Positions 59,899 through 61,594 of a stretch of DNA of 61,594 nucleotides are shown piece by piece; position 1 is the first letter of the stretch; every line of letters starts with the position of its first letter. Origin of the DNA: Alphaproteobacteria bacterium. GTDB taxonomy: Bacteria > Pseudomonadota > Alphaproteobacteria > SMXQ01. Below the pieces are notes generated by a model. That model was not told the origin of the DNA, did not search any database, and was given only the letters and a program-made list of their open reading frames with translations. The stretch lies in the NCBI GenBank assembly GCA_009380075.1, contig WHSO01000014.1, forward strand, positions 1 through 61,594, given 5' to 3'. A program made the position numbers and the translations under genes.

Positions 59899-60549
59899 CT
59901 AGCGCCGCCGTGTCGGGCGCGGCGGACGGCGCGAGGGACGGCGCGCCGCGGCCTTGGGCCGCGCGGTCGTCTTCAGCACAGGTTTCCTGACGGGCTTCTT
60001 CGAAGGTTTCTTTGCCGCCGCCTTGCCCACGCGGCGTTTCTTCGCTGCGCCGGGCTTTGCCGCCGTGCCCTTCGTCGTGGAACTGGCCGCGGATTTTCCC
60101 GACGCTTTCTTCGCCTGGCGGCGCTGGCGACCCTGGAAATCGGGCCGGGAAAAGTCGCCGATGCCGTGGAAGTCGATGATTTCGATGGCGTTGCCGAAGG
60201 GGTCGTGGATATAGGCGTGGCGCCCGGTGAAGGTGCGGTGGCCCTCTTCCTCATAGACGATGACCGGGTAGCCCTGTTCCGCGACCGTGCGCATGGCCGC
60301 GTCGAAGTCCTCCCCGGCGACGATGAAGGCGTGGTGAAATTCGTATTCGCCGGGCGGATTGGGACTGCGGTGATGCTTCGTATTGGTAAGGACGAAGTAC
60401 TGGCTGCCCACCTGCATGAACACCGTGGTGTCGTTCCGGCGCAGGTAGGTGCAGCCGAGCACGTCTTCGTAAAACTTCCGCCCGGCCTCGAGATCCGTGA
60501 CCCCGATGGCGAAATGCAGGATGCCGATGGGCCTGAGCCGTTCGGCCAT
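59899..60549 (-). CDS. VOC/glyoxalase-fold protein with histone-H1-like tail
   Basis: Protein of 216 residues. Residues 1-138 are a VOC-superfamily domain: ILHFAIGVTDLEAGRKFYED, VLGCTYLRRNDTTVFMQVG, HHAFIVAGEDFDAAMRTVAE, and AYIHDPFGNAIEIIDFHG with likely metal ligands His13 and Glu in the last block. From about residue 140 to the end the chain is almost only Lys, Arg, Ala, Pro, Ser and Thr (for example GKAAAKKPSKKPVRKPVLK), as in bacterial histone-H1-like proteins. The tail is in frame with the domain and ends at a normal stop. Confidence 0.88.
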   Translation of the reverse strand: MAERLRPIGILHFAIGVTDLEAGRKFYEDVLGCTYLRRNDTTVFMQVGSQYFVLTNTKHHRSPNPPGEYEFHHAFIVAGEDFDAAMRTVAEQGYPVIVYEEEGHRTFTGRHAYIHDPFGNAIEIIDFHGIGDFSRPDFQGRQRRQAKKASGKSAASSTTKGTAAKPGAAKKRRVGKAAAKKPSKKPVRKPVLKTTARPKAAARRPSRRPPRPTRRR

Positions 60550-60558
60550 GGGCGGGTC

Positions 60559-61284
60559 CTACAGCATCTCGCGCAGCAGGACGCCGTAGCCGGCCACCGG
60601 CTGGTCGACATGGAGGCGCTTCTGGATCTCCCAGCAGCGCGCCGGCACCGGATGCACGACCGGCAGGCCGAGGTCCTGTTCCAGCACGTCGATCACCGGC
60701 AGCACCCGCCAGCCCGAGCCGAGCAGGTAGACCGCGTCCGCCTTGGGGTGCTTCAGCGCCACCTTCTTGACGTGGGCGTAGACCTGTTCCGACGACAGGT
60801 GGCCGACCTGGTCGAACGGCACGTCGATGCCGTCCATGGCCAGCACGTCGAATCCCGCCTGGGTGAAGTAGTCGGCGAACAGGCCGTTGATGTTTCCGGT
60901 GAAATAGGTGGCGCCGACGATCTTCTTGGCCTTGAGGGCCTTGAGGGCGGCGACGTGATTAGTGCCGGAGGTGAAGACCGGAGTCTTGTATTTCTTCTCC
61001 CACTTGCGCAGGAGGTCGGCCTCGCCCTTGTGGCCGAGTAGCATGAACGGCGGCGCGCCCTCGGCGTGGATCAGGTCGACCTCGTCGACGACCAGTTGTT
61101 CGATCAGCGGCACGAAGGGTTCGACCGAGCGCTTGAATTCGTCGGTGGTGCCGGCGCGGATATCGAGGAAAAGCGGAATCACGCCGATGCCTTCGGGCAG
61201 CATGCGGATCAGTTCCTCGAGCGAGCCCGGACGGTGCGTCGGCTTGATGCAACCGACGACGCCTCTCCAACTGGTGTACGACAT
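60559..61284 (-). CDS. Maleate isomerase/Asp-Glu racemase superfamily protein
   Basis: Protein of 241 residues from ATG 61284 with AAAGGAACAGG upstream. It starts MSYTSWRGVVGCIKPTHRPG. The two-domain racemase fold is indicated by LIHAEGAPPFMLLGHKGEAD, the VFTSGTNHVAALKALKAKKI block, and DAVYLLGSGWRVLPVIDVLE. Usual enzymes have a catalytic cysteine in each half. The first position here is GAPPF, without a cysteine, and the second is GSGWR, also without one, so a racemase or isomerase mechanism is doubtful. It lies 9 bp upstream of the VOC gene, same strand. Confidence 0.8.
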   Translation of the reverse strand: MSYTSWRGVVGCIKPTHRPGSLEELIRMLPEGIGVIPLFLDIRAGTTDEFKRSVEPFVPLIEQLVVDEVDLIHAEGAPPFMLLGHKGEADLLRKWEKKYKTPVFTSGTNHVAALKALKAKKIVGATYFTGNINGLFADYFTQAGFDVLAMDGIDVPFDQVGHLSSEQVYAHVKKVALKHPKADAVYLLGSGWRVLPVIDVLEQDLGLPVVHPVPARCWEIQKRLHVDQPVAGYGVLLREML

Positions 61285-61401
61285 CTCCCTGTTCCTTTCT
61301 TGTTTCAACTCATCCGTTCCGACACGGAACGGACCCCGCCGGCTTGGGCGAACCCGCCGTTACGGGCTGGGACGCCGTGCCGGGCTTCGGCGCGGGGCCG
61401 C

Positions 61402-61594
61402 CTAGGCCAAGTTGTAGAGCCGGGCCGCGTTGGGGCCAAGAATTTTGTCCACCACCGCCGCCGGAATCTTGCCGTCGTCGCGCAGGAGGCGCAGCGCCTC
61501 GATCTCGGCCGAGGTGTCGGTGTGGCCGTAGTCCGTGCCGACGACAAGGTGGTCCTCGTCGGCGTAGCGGCCGACGATGTAGTCGAGATCGTCC
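61402..61594 (-). CDS. Amidohydrolase-family protein, C-terminal fragment (window edge)
   Basis: The last 63 residues of a gene entering from beyond the window: DDLDYIVGRYADEDHLVVGT, DYGHTDTSAEIEALRLLRDD, then KILGPNAARLYNLA and a stop at 61402. The VVGTDYGHTD segment carries the metal-binding Asp of Amidohydro_2 (PF04909) metal-dependent hydrolases and decarboxylases, and ILGPNAARLYNL is their usual end. Being upstream of the isomerase-like, VOC and hydrolase genes on the same strand, it supports a catabolic cluster. Confidence 0.85.
   Translation of the reverse strand, partial: DDLDYIVGRYADEDHLVVGTDYGHTDTSAEIEALRLLRDDGKIPAAVVDKILGPNAARLYNLA

Overview
The window (about 61.6 kb, roughly two-thirds G+C, many GTG starts, stop/start overlaps) looks like an alphaproteobacterial chromosome, probably Rhodospirillales-like. 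The block murA - DUF2948 - hisG - hisD - infA - maf - RNase E/G - yacG is a familiar alphaproteobacterial gene order. A presqualene diphosphate synthase-like gene beside dxs points to hopanoid production. No rRNA operon or CRISPR array is visible.

Layout. (1) 1-2135, minus: a DegT aminotransferase (cut by the window edge) and a Gfo/Idh/MocA dehydrogenase, a likely nucleotide-sugar pair for surface polysaccharide. (2) 2153-7929: AsmA-like protein, apt, then a TAXI-TRAP transporter operon (lipoprotein, fused 4TM/12TM permease, universal stress protein). (3) 8009-15218: cytochrome c, tRNA-Pro, polyprenyl diphosphate synthase, a DUF2007-methyltransferase fusion, glyQS, ygfZ. (4) 15385-20888: an LPS/O-antigen operon with two GT9 enzymes, one GT2 and two tandem O-antigen ligase paralogues. 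(5) 21017-30319: pyrC, AcuI-type reductase, Sel1 protein, aldo/keto reductase, dxs-hpnD, an alpha/beta hydrolase and a SUMF-domain protein. (6) 30388-37896: tRNA-Thr, the murA-to-yacG block, tRNA-Phe.

(7) 37856-48333 is the accessory part. A 3.9-kb island sits in the 3' end of tRNA-Phe and is bounded by a perfect 44-bp direct repeat (37856-37899 and 41729-41772). It carries an apparently intact IS3-family element, an uncharacterised 135-aa gene, and a two-gene operon made of an XRE regulator and a 325-aa protein of unknown function. An 18-bp perfect palindrome abuts the regulator's ATG, where a leaderless promoter also fits. No integrase is visible. Next come a HigB/HigA-like toxin-antitoxin pair and a LysR - TctC - TctA/TctB tripartite tricarboxylate transporter module. 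That module is flanked by imperfect direct repeats (42611 and 47339), with a decayed third copy of the tRNA-Phe end at 47226. The region looks like repeated insertion at one tRNA site.

(8) 48334-61594: two orphan TctC-type binding proteins, a stress cluster (coiled-coil protein, DUF1328, Fe-SOD), an AMP-ligase/ACP/PlsC fusion, a His-rich secreted protein, and a catabolic-looking minus-strand set (NMT1-like binding protein, C-C hydrolase-like enzyme, VOC protein with a histone-H1-like tail, maleate isomerase-like enzyme, amidohydrolase fragment). gluQ and a DUF2283-containing small gene pair interrupt this set. Four intergenic loci (about 34.9, 37.3, 48.2 and 56.2 kb) share a dispersed palindromic repeat; the 48.2-kb copy has terminal inverted repeats and looks MITE-like.
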